Positions 23,558-31,451 of a stretch of DNA of 64,000 bases are shown here, piece by piece (position 1 is the first letter of the stretch; every line of letters starts with the position of its first letter). Both the position numbers and the translations under genes were made by a program. The notes beneath the pieces are model-generated. The model searched no databases, had not been told where the DNA came from, and saw only the letters and a list, made by a program, of their open reading frames with translations. The stretch lies in assembly GCA_947475415.1 (NCBI GenBank), contig CANJLH010000001.1:248001-312000 (forward strand), read 5' to 3'. The DNA is from Caulobacteraceae bacterium (GTDB lineage Bacteria > Pseudomonadota > Alphaproteobacteria > Caulobacterales > Caulobacteraceae).

Positions 23558-24832
23558 TCAAGCCTTCACCTCCCACTCCAGCGGCAGGCTGTTCAGGCAG
23601 ACCAGCCCGCCGTCGTAACGCAACTCGGCCCCCGGCTTGACCCGGAACTCCCCCAGGCGATCCAGCAGCATCCGCACGGCGATGCGCATCTCGCGGCGCG
23701 CCAGGTGCGAGCCCGCGCAACGGTGAACCCCGGCGCCGAAGGCGAAGTGGCGGTTGGGCTCGCGGTCGGGCCGGAACTGGGACGGATCGGGCGCCTCGGC
23801 AGGGTCGTTGCTGGCTGCGTAGAGCAGGGTCTGCACCCAGTCGCCGGCCTTGATCGGCGCGCCGTTAAGCTCGATGTCCTTCACGCAAAGCCGCCCGGTG
23901 GGGATCCAGCTGTGATAGCGCAGGGATTCCTCGATGGCGTCGGGGATCATCTCCGGATTGGCCCGCAGCCGGCGCTGCAGCTTGGGATGTTCGGCCAGGT
24001 AGCGGAGAGTGTGACCCAGCCCCGCGGCCACCGTGTCCAGCCCCGCCATGTAGAGCAGCATGTTCATGCCGGCGAGCATCTCGGGCCGGATCGGCGCGCC
24101 GTCCACCTCGGCGCGGACCAGGCCGGAGAGGATATCGTCGCCGGGATTGCGGCGCTTCTCCTCGGACAGCTCGCGCATGTAGCCGGCCACCGCCATGGCC
24201 GCCGCCCGCCGCGCCTCCAGGGTCTCGCCCTGGAAGATGGTGTGCTCCCAGGCGATGAACTGTTCGCGGCCCTCCATGGGCAGGCCCATGAAGCGCATGA
24301 ACACGATCACCGGGAACGGCCGCGCATAGGCGGTCATGAACTCGCACTCGCCCTTGCCGGCGAAGGCGTCGATCAGTTCGGACGACAGGCCCGTGAGGCT
24401 CTGCTCCACCGCATCGATGTTCTTGGGCGAGAACACCGGCGCCAGCAGCGCGCGGTACTTTCCGTGCTCCGGCGGGTCCATGTACAGCGGCACCAGCCCG
24501 CCGGTCCCGCCGCTATAGCCGCCATTGGGGTCGCGGGCCCGCTCGTTGGAGAAATGCTCCCAGTCCTGCATCACCTGGCGGATCGGTTCCGCCCCGGTGG
24601 CGACCCAGCAACCGCCGGGGCGGATGGCCTCGGCGTGCGTCGACCAGAACACCGGCGGCAGGCCCCTGAGCTTGCCCCAAACCTTGAAGGGATCCTTGCG
24701 GAACGCCTCGGTCCGCGCGCCGCCCACGTCGAGGTTGAACACCAGCTCGGCCGGCACATGGGCGGGGATTGCGGCGGGGATTGCGGCGGGGATTGCGGCG
24801 GGGATTGCGGCGGGGGCGAGGGTCTGTGACAC
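23558..24832 (-). CDS. Cytochrome P450 (second copy)
   Basis: A 424-aa soluble P450. The heme loop is FAFGAGVHRCAGSH with C372, the I-helix has MAGLDTVAAGLGH, the E-x-x-R lies in EESLR and the C-helix in DPPEHGKYR. The GTG start follows AGGAGG with a seven-base gap. The N-terminus carries four perfect tandem copies of Ile-Pro-Ala-Ala from a 12-base DNA repeat, an odd low-complexity stretch ahead of the normal start near HVPAELVF. The substrate and redox partners are unknown. It is similar in length and signatures to the P450 at 7145-8413. Confidence 0.92.
   Translation of the reverse strand: MSQTLAPAAIPAAIPAAIPAAIPAHVPAELVFNLDVGGARTEAFRKDPFKVWGKLRGLPPVFWSTHAEAIRPGGCWVATGAEPIRQVMQDWEHFSNERARDPNGGYSGGTGGLVPLYMDPPEHGKYRALLAPVFSPKNIDAVEQSLTGLSSELIDAFAGKGECEFMTAYARPFPVIVFMRFMGLPMEGREQFIAWEHTIFQGETLEARRAAAMAVAGYMRELSEEKRRNPGDDILSGLVRAEVDGAPIRPEMLAGMNMLLYMAGLDTVAAGLGHTLRYLAEHPKLQRRLRANPEMIPDAIEESLRYHSWIPTGRLCVKDIELNGAPIKAGDWVQTLLYAASNDPAEAPDPSQFRPDREPNRHFAFGAGVHRCAGSHLARREMRIAVRMLLDRLGEFRVKPGAELRYDGGLVCLNSLPLEWEVKA
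24762..24809 (-). repeat. Four perfect 12-bp tandem repeats in the P450 N-terminus
   Basis: The unit GCGGGGATTGCG (plus strand) occurs four times without change at 24762, 24774, 24786 and 24798. A fifth imperfect unit follows. Read on the minus strand it gives repeated I-P-A-A. Being a multiple of three, length changes by slippage would keep the frame. Confidence 0.9.
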
Positions 24833-25365
24833 GGGGTTCCTCCTGGAGCGTCACCCGCGGGCGACGCTGACAGCTGAGGCGCGCGGCCGGGCGACGTCAA
24901 GGCAATGGCGAGGGCGGCCGGAAACCGGGGCCTGACGAAGGTGCTAACGATCTGGCCGAAACGTGCGTTTCGTTAGCACCTGGAGCTCGAATTTCCCTTC
25001 GTGTTTTCAAGGGTATGCTGGGGGTCAGGTGTAGACACCCCTTTCGGCGAGTCGGTGTTTTTCGGGTGTGAACAGCACCTTGCGGGCGGCGCGGGCGGCG
25101 GGTGAACTCAACCGCGCAGTCTAGCGGCGGCAAAGGGTAACGTCAAGAACACTTCAGGAACACTTGGCGTCTTCGCCCCGCGTGGCGCAGGCGCCGGGGC
25201 CGCCGGCGGTTTTGCGTCAACCGCCCGGAACACGGGCACAACGAATCAGGACCGAATCAGCGCCCCAGCCGGATTCGGGATTCGTTCTCCACAACATATT
25301 GTATTTCCGAGAAGCTTCACCACAAGCCCCCATCGGACCATCGCATCACGCCCACCGTCTGCGGC
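24833..25365. other. Gene-poor interval with a large inverted repeat
   Basis: No coding region is supported between the P450 start and the rpmB promoter. GGTGCTAACGA (24940-24950) and TCGTTAGCACC (24970-24980) form a perfect 11-bp inverted repeat around a 19-base loop. Inside the loop CGAAAC can pair with GTTTCG, the latter overlapping the right arm, so two alternative folds exist. A small GGTGT/ACACC hairpin lies at 25028-25039. No T tract follows the large repeat. Confidence 0.55.
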
Positions 25366-25395
25366 TTGACGCGGGGGGAGCCCTTCGACTATATC
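25366..25395 (+). promoter_or_regulatory. Predicted promoter of rpmB
   Basis: TTGACG (25366-25371), an 18-base spacer and TATATC (25390-25395) lie about 60 bases upstream of the rpmB start. The -35 is one base off consensus. No competing gene start lies between. Confidence 0.65.
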
Positions 25396-25454
25396 GCGCC
25401 CTCCCGCGTGGGCCCCGCCCGCCGCACCTTTTTTATCCAGGCGAAGGTCACCCC

Positions 25455-25754
25455 ATGTCGCGCCGCTGCGAACTCACCGGAATTGGCCCGATGGTCGGCA
25501 ACAACGTGAGCCACTCCAACGTCAAGACCAAGCGCCGCTTCCTGCCGGCCCTTTCGCCCGCGACCCTGGCGTCGGACGCCCTTGGCCAGAGCTACCGCCT
25601 GCGGATCTCCAACGCGGCCCTGCGCACCATCGACTTCCGCGGCGGCCTCGACCCCTTCCTGCTCAAGGCCCGCGACACGGACCTGTCGCCCCGCGCCCTC
25701 AAGATCAAGCGCCAGGTGAAGGCCAAGCTCAGCGCGGCGCAACCGGCGGCGTAA
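25455..25754 (+). CDS. rpmB: 50S ribosomal protein L28
   Basis: A 99-aa L28. The start [22 protein letters not shown] is the conserved N-terminus, with the [10 protein letters not shown] and [11 protein letters not shown] core following, the alphaproteobacterial long form (about 95-100 aa). The ATG at 25455 was chosen on this conserved start. It is monocistronic: a good promoter lies upstream and a strong hairpin terminator follows 32 bases after the stop. The Cys at residue 5 is not part of a complete zinc motif. Confidence 0.97.
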   Translation: MSRRCELTGIGPMVGNNVSHSNVKTKRRFLPALSPATLASDALGQSYRLRISNAALRTIDFRGGLDPFLLKARDTDLSPRALKIKRQVKAKLSAAQPAA

Positions 25755-25786
25755 GAGGCGGTTAGTCCCCAAGGTCGATGTGAAGG

Positions 25787-25811
25787 AGCCGCCCGGTGGG
25801 GCGGCTTTTTT
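25787..25811 (+). terminator. Intrinsic terminator of rpmB
   Basis: AGCCGCCC pairs with GGGCGGCT around a GGTG loop and runs straight into six T. This is the clearest rho-independent terminator in the window. Confidence 0.92.
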
Positions 25812-26208
25812 CGTTTGGGGGGGTGGGGAGCGATGATTGACTCGTAGGCGACATTGCGAAGGTCTGCTCGTAAGATGTGACGAGTTGGGTCTGCTTGACC
25901 CCAGGGTCGCCGACGACACGATCCTGGAAGCCATGTTGCCCAGCCCCTCCTCGTGACCCGGCCTATCGTGGCGACCCCAAGGGGAGTCAGGCTCTGACGC
26001 CCGTCGGAGCTCGTGTTCGAATTGCTTGATCAGAAAGTATCCGGCTTCACCAAAGAGGATGGAGAGGTCGTGCGACCCTAAGGTCGGATGGTCCGTCACA
26101 TCCGACCGTCGATTTAGAGATGGAAAGCAGTCATCGGCCTGACATCACGCTTTCCAAGGTTTAGACCTGTTGCATGGGCGCCGGCGCCGCTGCCCTTCGA
26201 AGGACACC
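25812..26208. other. Interval upstream of arsA with a 9-bp dyad; no gene supported
   Basis: No frame here resembles a known protein. A short open stretch on the plus strand (ELVFELLDQKVSGF, stop at about 26081) has coding-like composition but no start, and may be a gene remnant. GGTCGGATG (26082-26090) and CATCCGACC (26099-26107) form a perfect dyad about 100 bases upstream of arsA, which could be an operator. No T tract follows it. Confidence 0.4.
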
Positions 26209-28014
26209 ATGAGTGATAGCGCAGCCGTCCACCCACCTGGATTTCTGAAGAACCCGACCCGGTTCCTGTTCTTCACGGGCAAGGGTGGCGTAGGCAAAAC
26301 TTCGATCGCTTGCGCCACCGCACTATCGCTCGCTGATCGCGGCAAGTTCGTTCTTCTGGTCAGCACCGACCCCGCCTCCAACCTTGACGAGATATTGGAC
26401 GTGCCCTTGGGCAATCTTCCAATCGCCGTCCCCGGCGCGGCGCGTCTGTCCGTGCTGAATATCGACCCCACTGTCGCAGCCGAGACCTATCGCGCGAGGG
26501 TTCTGGCGCAGCTGGGACCGGACGCGGGCGAGCTGGATCGGAGCAAGGTGCGGGAGCAGTTGTCGGGGGCTTGCACGACCGAGATCGCTGCGTTTGATGA
26601 GTTCGTCGGTCGTTTGGCCGACACTGACTCGGGCTTCGATCACATCGTCTTCGACACTGCGCCGACCGGGCACACACTCCGGCTCCTCAGCCTCCCGAAG
26701 GCTTGGAGCGGCTTTCTGGAGGACAATGATCAGGGCGCATCGTGCCTCGGACCGCACTCCGGCCTCAAGATGCAGGAGGCGCGTTTCAAAGCGGCGATGA
26801 CAGCGCTCTGTGACCCGGCGTCCACGACCATTATCCGCGTGACGCGCCCCGAAGTCAGCGCCATCGCCGAGGCGGCGCGGACCTCGGACGAGTTTCGCGC
26901 GCTCGGCCTCGCCAACCAGCATCTGGCCGTTAATGGCGTGTTCCGGGCCAGTGACCGATCTGATGCGACGGCTTTGTCGCTAGAGGCCCAGGGGCGGGAG
27001 GCGCTCATGGGCATGCCGTCCTCACTGCGGGCGCTGCCGCGCGACGACATTCTGCTGCGACCGTTCGAGATGATGGGGCTGGGCGCCTTGCGTTCCCTGC
27101 TTGGTCCGGGCGCGGCGCCTGTGACCCCGGTTCAGACCTCTCTAGCCAAACCCTTTGCCGACGATCTCCCGGCTCTTGACCAGCTGGTGGACCTTCTCGC
27201 GGCGGATGGCCGCGGCCTGATCATGGTCATGGGAAAGGGCGGAGTCGGCAAGACGACGATCGCCGGCGCTATCGCCCTCGGCCTGGTCGAGCGCGGCCAT
27301 AGCGTGCATCTCAGCACGACCGACCCCGCCGCCCACCTTGCAATGACAATCGTCGGCGAGGTCGCTGGCTTACAGGTCGATCGGATCGATCCCAAGGCGG
27401 AGACGGGACGCTATATCGCCAAGATCATGGCCCAGCGCGGCGCCAAGCTTGACGCGGAGGGCCAAGCCCTGCTGCGCGAAGATCTGGCTTCGCCCTGCAC
27501 GGAAGAGATCGCTGTATTCCACGCCTTCTCGCACATCGTCGCGGAGGCGCGGAGTTCGTTTGTGGTGCTCGATACAGCGCCGACCGGCCACACCTTGCTG
27601 CTGATGGACGAAACCGGCGCCTATCATCGGCAGATGGTCCGTCAGACGGCGGAATTGGGGAGGCGTATCATTACGCCCCTGATGCGTCTCCAAGACCCAG
27701 ACTACACGCGAATTCTTCTGGTCACGCTGGCCGAGACTACGCCAGTTTCCCAGGCCAGCGCCTTGCAGGACGACTTGCGACGAGCGCAGATCGAGCCCTA
27801 CGCCTGGATTATCAACCGGAGCCTGCTCGCCGCCGGAACTCGTGACGAGCTGCTTCAACAGCGACTGTTGGGCGAGCAAAAGCAAATTGATCGCGTGCGC
27901 GCGGGCCTGGCGAAGAGAGTATTCTTCCTTCCGTGGCAGGCGAACCCGCCAATCGGTTTGGCAGCGCTCAAGGAATTGGCCCATCACCGTTCCCAAGCGC
28001 CGTCGATCGCGTAG
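26209..28014 (+). CDS. arsA: Arsenical pump-driving ATPase ArsA
   Basis: A 601-aa duplicated ArsA/GET3-family ATPase, the usual length of bacterial ArsA. The two halves each have a deviant Walker A GKGGVGKT (residues 24-31 and 342-349), a D-T-A-P-T-G-H-T-L signal motif and a linker. The three metalloid-binding Cys of ArsA are present: C122 (GACTTE), C179 (GASCLGP) and C430 (SPCTEE). ArsA energises the ArsB arsenite pump, but no arsB, acr3, arsC, arsD or arsR is nearby, so it is an orphan here. The ATG at 26209 follows AAGGA. Neighbours downstream are membrane proteins of other families. Confidence 0.93.
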   Translation: MSDSAAVHPPGFLKNPTRFLFFTGKGGVGKTSIACATALSLADRGKFVLLVSTDPASNLDEILDVPLGNLPIAVPGAARLSVLNIDPTVAAETYRARVLAQLGPDAGELDRSKVREQLSGACTTEIAAFDEFVGRLADTDSGFDHIVFDTAPTGHTLRLLSLPKAWSGFLEDNDQGASCLGPHSGLKMQEARFKAAMTALCDPASTTIIRVTRPEVSAIAEAARTSDEFRALGLANQHLAVNGVFRASDRSDATALSLEAQGREALMGMPSSLRALPRDDILLRPFEMMGLGALRSLLGPGAAPVTPVQTSLAKPFADDLPALDQLVDLLAADGRGLIMVMGKGGVGKTTIAGAIALGLVERGHSVHLSTTDPAAHLAMTIVGEVAGLQVDRIDPKAETGRYIAKIMAQRGAKLDAEGQALLREDLASPCTEEIAVFHAFSHIVAEARSSFVVLDTAPTGHTLLLMDETGAYHRQMVRQTAELGRRIITPLMRLQDPDYTRILLVTLAETTPVSQASALQDDLRRAQIEPYAWIINRSLLAAGTRDELLQQRLLGEQKQIDRVRAGLAKRVFFLPWQANPPIGLAALKELAHHRSQAPSIA

Positions 28015-28194
28015 GAAGCGAGTCTGTTGCGCTCCTGTGGACGGCGAGCAGACCATCCCAGTGACCGCAACGGGTCGATAGCGGTCGAGCGCCTAAGTCC
28101 CAAAGGCCGACATTCAGGCCTTTTGGCCGTCGGTGCGAATGCCGGATTTCCGGTCGGACGCCAACGCCCGCTTCTGGCGCATTTCCGACCAAGC
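28015..28194. other. Interval after arsA, imperfect hairpin only
   Basis: No gene is supported. CCAAAGGCC and GGCCTTTTGG (around 28098-28125) can pair imperfectly and may end arsA transcription, but no separate T tract follows. Confidence 0.3.
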
Positions 28195-28303
28195 AATTCG
28201 GGGACAGGCGCAATGTTCCCCTGGTGTTTCTGATGTGCCGTTGCTTGCGCAACTGCTCCTGATTTTAGCCGGCGTGTGGGGCACATGTTCCATTCCCCGA
28301 ATT
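28195..28303. mobile_element. MITE/REP-like element with 9-bp terminal inverted repeats
   Basis: A 109-bp segment is bounded by AATTCGGGG (28195-28203) and its exact reverse complement CCCCGAATT (28295-28303). The similarity continues inward: ACAGGCGCAATGTTCCCC on the left is answered by GGGGCACATGTTCC near the right end. Ends of the type GGGGACAGGCxC are familiar from palindromic elements mobilised by RAYT transposases, and a RAYT fragment lies at 8585 with a similar flank. It encodes nothing. The rest of 28304-28536 shows no supported gene. Confidence 0.5.
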
Positions 28304-28536
28304 ACCGGTTTGGCGTCGCTCACACGATGGGGAGCTGCAAAATGCGCTACACGGCGCCGGGCCTGTCGCCGGCATGATTTGGATCAACGATAAATGCCGT
28401 GACCGCGCGATAAACATGTCACTCCGCCCCGACGGGAGCGCGCGCTTGGGCCCATTCGAGTCCACGACGCTGCTGCTTCCTTGATTGACGCTAACCGACG
28501 CGGCGGCGCCCGCGGGATCAATCGAGGAGAACCGCT

Positions 28537-28830
28537 GTGACAGTCTGTGTCGAAGACATCGAAGTGCTGACCGTCGAGAACACCGCCTTCAGCCCGATTG
28601 CCTCGCAAGACAGACGGCCGGTCAGGGGCTGGTATCCTCCAGATGGAGCCGACGTCCTGCGCCATCGGATTTCAAGCTACGCTATCGCGACGGACTTTGA
28701 CGGTTCGCTTGGTGGCACCCTGATCTTGCCGAGAACACTGGCGGCGCATCATCTGCCGGGTCGGCCGCAGAACTCCGCCGCTGGTCCACGCACAAGCGCC
28801 CCAATCGCGTCGCCGCATGTCGGCCGATGA
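28537..28830 (+). CDS. Small hypothetical ORF overlapping the MgtC-like gene
   Basis: A 97-aa frame starting at GTG 28537 behind a strong GAGGAGA ribosome site six bases away. It begins VCVEDIEVLTVENTAF and contains GWYPPDGADVL and FDGSLGGTLILP. It matches no family I recognise and has no signal peptide or membrane segment. Its last 14 bases overlap the start of the MgtC/DUF4010 gene, which itself lacks a clear ribosome site, so translation of the two may be coupled. The C-terminal third is Pro/Ala/His-rich and less protein-like. It could be a real small gene or a leader frame. Confidence 0.45.
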   Translation: MTVCVEDIEVLTVENTAFSPIASQDRRPVRGWYPPDGADVLRHRISSYAIATDFDGSLGGTLILPRTLAAHHLPGRPQNSAAGPRTSAPIASPHVGR

Positions 28831-30115
28831 GTTGGATCACTGGTTCAGCCGACCCGAGTGGCCACTCTTGGTCGCCCTGGCGATCGGACTGCTGATCGGC
28901 CTTGAGCGCGAACGCCGCAAGGGTGAAGGAATCACCCGCTCAGCGGCAGGGTTGCGGACATTTGGCCTAGTGGGCCTGTTGGGGGGCGTCGCCGCCCTGG
29001 CCGGAAACGCCGGCTTTGTCTTGCTAGCCGGCGCCTTTGTCGCCCTAGGCGCCCTTGCGGCCTATTGGCTCGGAGACCGAAAGGACCCGGGGCTCACCGG
29101 CGAGGTCGCGCTGGTTGTAACATATGCCCTCGGGGTTCTCGCCCAGACGCGACCCGCAGTCGGCCTTGAAGTTGGCGTGGTGGTCGCGGCCTTGCTGGCG
29201 TTTCGGGTCCAACTGCATCGCTTCGTGCGGGACCGCATCACCGACCAGGAGCTGTTGGATGCCCTGACCTTTGCCATTGCGGCGTTGGTCATTCTGCCCT
29301 TACTGCCCAATCGGCCGATCGATCCGCTCGGCTTGCTCAATCCCTTCACCCTCTGGCGTCTCGCCGTTGTGGCGATGGCGCTCAGCTTCCTGGGATATGT
29401 AGCGCAGCGCCTGCTGGGCGGCAGGTTCGGGCTCCTGGTGGCGGGCCTTGCCGCTGGCCTTGTCTCAAGCACCGCGGCGGTTGCCGCCATGGGCGCGCGC
29501 GCCAAGGGCCAGACCGACCTAGCCGCCGCCAGCGCGGCCGGCGCAATCGCCTCCATGATCGGCAGCCTTGCCTATCTCCTTGCGATCATTGGCGCCGTCA
29601 GTCCCCAGCTGATCATCACCATGGCGATCCCATTGGGCCTGGCCGCATGCCTGATGCTCGCTTACGCAGTCTGGCTTGTGCGCCGCACGCCAAAGGTCTC
29701 AGGCCATGACACCGCCGGCCGAGCCTTCAGCGGCGGAGCGGTTCTGCTGTTCGTGGTCATGGTGGGAGCATTCAGTCTCATCGCCGAATTGCTCCTCCGC
29801 TGGCTTGGCGCGCCGGGTGCTTTGATCGGCGCGGCGGTGATGGGCCTCGCTGACGCGCATGCCGCTTCGGTGTCCATGGCCACACTTCAAGCCGGCGGTC
29901 GGGTGACATTGACGGCCGCGGCGATCGGCGTGGTCTTGACGCTGACCACCAATATGGCTGTCAAGGTTCCGGCGGCCTTCATGACGGGAGGCCGAGCCTA
30001 CGGGCGACAGGTGACGATTGGCGTCCTGCTACTGATCGCAGGCCTCTGGGCGGGCGGCGCCATGGCTTTCCTGACCGGAGATGGCGGCCGGTTGTTATTG
30101 GGGAGGCCATCTTGA
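28817..30115 (+). CDS. MgtC/SapB + DUF4010 family inner-membrane protein
   Basis: A 432-aa multi-spanning membrane protein. The N-terminal third carries the MgtC/SapB core: ALAIGLLIGLERERR, then GLRTFGLVGLLGG. The remaining two thirds are the DUF4010 domain with a further set of hydrophobic helices (about 12 in total). MgtC proteins act in Mg2+ starvation and control of ATP synthase, but the DUF4010 branch has no established function. The start overlaps the upstream small ORF by 14 bases, and its stop overlaps the TTG start of the PerM-like gene. Confidence 0.88.
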   Translation: MSADELDHWFSRPEWPLLVALAIGLLIGLERERRKGEGITRSAAGLRTFGLVGLLGGVAALAGNAGFVLLAGAFVALGALAAYWLGDRKDPGLTGEVALVVTYALGVLAQTRPAVGLEVGVVVAALLAFRVQLHRFVRDRITDQELLDALTFAIAALVILPLLPNRPIDPLGLLNPFTLWRLAVVAMALSFLGYVAQRLLGGRFGLLVAGLAAGLVSSTAAVAAMGARAKGQTDLAAASAAGAIASMIGSLAYLLAIIGAVSPQLIITMAIPLGLAACLMLAYAVWLVRRTPKVSGHDTAGRAFSGGAVLLFVVMVGAFSLIAELLLRWLGAPGALIGAAVMGLADAHAASVSMATLQAGGRVTLTAAAIGVVLTLTTNMAVKVPAAFMTGGRAYGRQVTIGVLLLIAGLWAGGAMAFLTGDGGRLLLGRPS

Positions 30116-31266
30116 CCCGCAACCAGTCCCCAGCGCCGTCGACGTCAAAGAACAAAGCCAGTGTCATGGGCGGCCCCACTCGCGCCGCGCGACCCGCGCC
30201 GCACCCCTATGTTCAAGTCACTTTGCTGGTGCTGGCCGCCGTGGTGGCATGGAAGTTGGCCGGTGTCCTTCTGTTGCTGTTTTCGGCCATACTGCTGGCG
30301 GCGGCGCTCTCGGCGCTGTCTGATGGTCTGCGTAAACTTGCCCCCCTACCTAACCAGGTCGCAGTGTTGCTGGCGGCGCTCTTGATGTTCGCCGTCCTGG
30401 CAGGGGTGATCGCGCTCTTCGGTTGGCGCATTTTGGCTCAGTATGAGGAGATCCTGGGTAAGGCGCGCAATAGCGCCCACGCCCTGTTCGCCTACGCCCA
30501 GGCGCAACCTTGGGGGGATGCGCTCCTAAAGCAGGCCAATGGCGCGCGGATTTCCGACGCGACCGATACCCTGGCGCCCATCCTGGGGTCGGCCGTCAGC
30601 GGGGCCGCGCGCTATCTCACCTACGGCGCGATCGTGATCTTCTGCGCAATCTTCCTGGCGCTAAATCCTGCGCGGTATCGCGAAGGAGCTCTCATCCTCA
30701 TTCCGCCATCCCATCGACCGGAAGTGTTGAGTTTTCTGACGCGGAGCGCGACGATCCTGAAACGCTGGCTGGTCAGTCGCCTGATCGTGATGGTCGCGCT
30801 TGGCGTGCTGGTTAGCATCGGACTTAGCTTGCTGGGAATTTCCGGGGCGGTCGCGTTGGGGCTTACCGGCGGCCTCCTTACGTTCATCCCGTTCCTGGGC
30901 GCGCTGATGGCGGCGGTTCCTGCCGTGCTCGTGGCCTTCACGGTCAGTCCGCTCAAAGCGCTTGCGACAGCTCTGATGTTCTGGGCGGCCCACTTCATTG
31001 AGGGGACCTTCATCACCCCGCTGGTTCAAGACGAGAGCGTCGACCTTCCGCCCGTCCTGAACATATTCTCGACGCTTGCCTTCACTGTTCTCTTCGGACC
31101 TTCCGGCGTCCTGCTGGCAAGCCCCCTTGTCCTCGTCATCATCACCGCTATCCAAGTCTTTTATCTTGAGGGACACCTTGGGAATCCGCGACCGACGCCG
31201 GTAACGCCGCAGCCGCCATCCTCGCGGTCTAGGCTGCGCCAAATTCTCCAACTGAGGCACCGGTAG
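30112..31266 (+). CDS. AI-2E/PerM-family transporter
   Basis: A membrane protein of up to 384 aa. Hydrophobic segments near residues 35-70, 80-105, 165-185 and several in the C-terminal half are arranged as in the AI-2E family (UPF0118; TqsA, PerM, YdiK). The conserved loop PLVQDESVDLPPVLNIFSTL followed by VLLASPLVLVI is diagnostic. The family includes an autoinducer-2 exporter and Na+/H+ antiporters, so the substrate is open. The TTG start at 30112 overlaps the previous stop (TTGA), implying coupling; ATG 30166 is an alternative. The last 30 residues are a basic tail. Confidence 0.85.
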   Translation: MTRNQSPAPSTSKNKASVMGGPTRAARPAPHPYVQVTLLVLAAVVAWKLAGVLLLLFSAILLAAALSALSDGLRKLAPLPNQVAVLLAALLMFAVLAGVIALFGWRILAQYEEILGKARNSAHALFAYAQAQPWGDALLKQANGARISDATDTLAPILGSAVSGAARYLTYGAIVIFCAIFLALNPARYREGALILIPPSHRPEVLSFLTRSATILKRWLVSRLIVMVALGVLVSIGLSLLGISGAVALGLTGGLLTFIPFLGALMAAVPAVLVAFTVSPLKALATALMFWAAHFIEGTFITPLVQDESVDLPPVLNIFSTLAFTVLFGPSGVLLASPLVLVIITAIQVFYLEGHLGNPRPTPVTPQPPSSRSRLRQILQLRHR

Positions 31267-31389
31267 AACGTGGCCTTCCCGCCCGCCTCCGAAACGTCCC
31301 GCCAGTTCCGAGCGCGGAGAAGACGCACCTCGAAAGCAGGGACGCACACCGATTTCTGAAATCTGCCGTCTCGGACAATAAACCTGGGT

Positions 31390-31405
31390 CCCCGCTTTCG
31401 CGGGG
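31390..31405. repeat. Dispersed hairpin repeat with CCCCGC/GCGGGG stem
   Basis: GGGTCCCCGCTTTCGCGGGGATGAG at 31386-31410 contains a six-base stem around TTTC. This unit is a common intergenic palindrome in Alphaproteobacteria (general recollection) and gives P-A-K-A-G-T-type peptides when translated. It lies between convergent PerM-like and dienelactone hydrolase genes, where it may help end both transcripts. Confidence 0.6.
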
Positions 31406-31451
31406 ATGAGCGGGGATTGGGGGCGATTGGCGAGTCTTGCCGGCCGCCGCC

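Noticed and set aside
24833-25454. Riboswitch or 6S RNA in the interval upstream of rpmB
   Set aside because: Hairpins are present, but I could match no known riboswitch core or 6S architecture by eye.
25389-26099. 236-aa minus-strand frame opposite rpmB extending toward arsA
   Set aside because: Half of it is antisense to rpmB and its terminator. The upstream part (SILFGEAGYFLIKQF) looks faintly protein-like but has no recognisable family.
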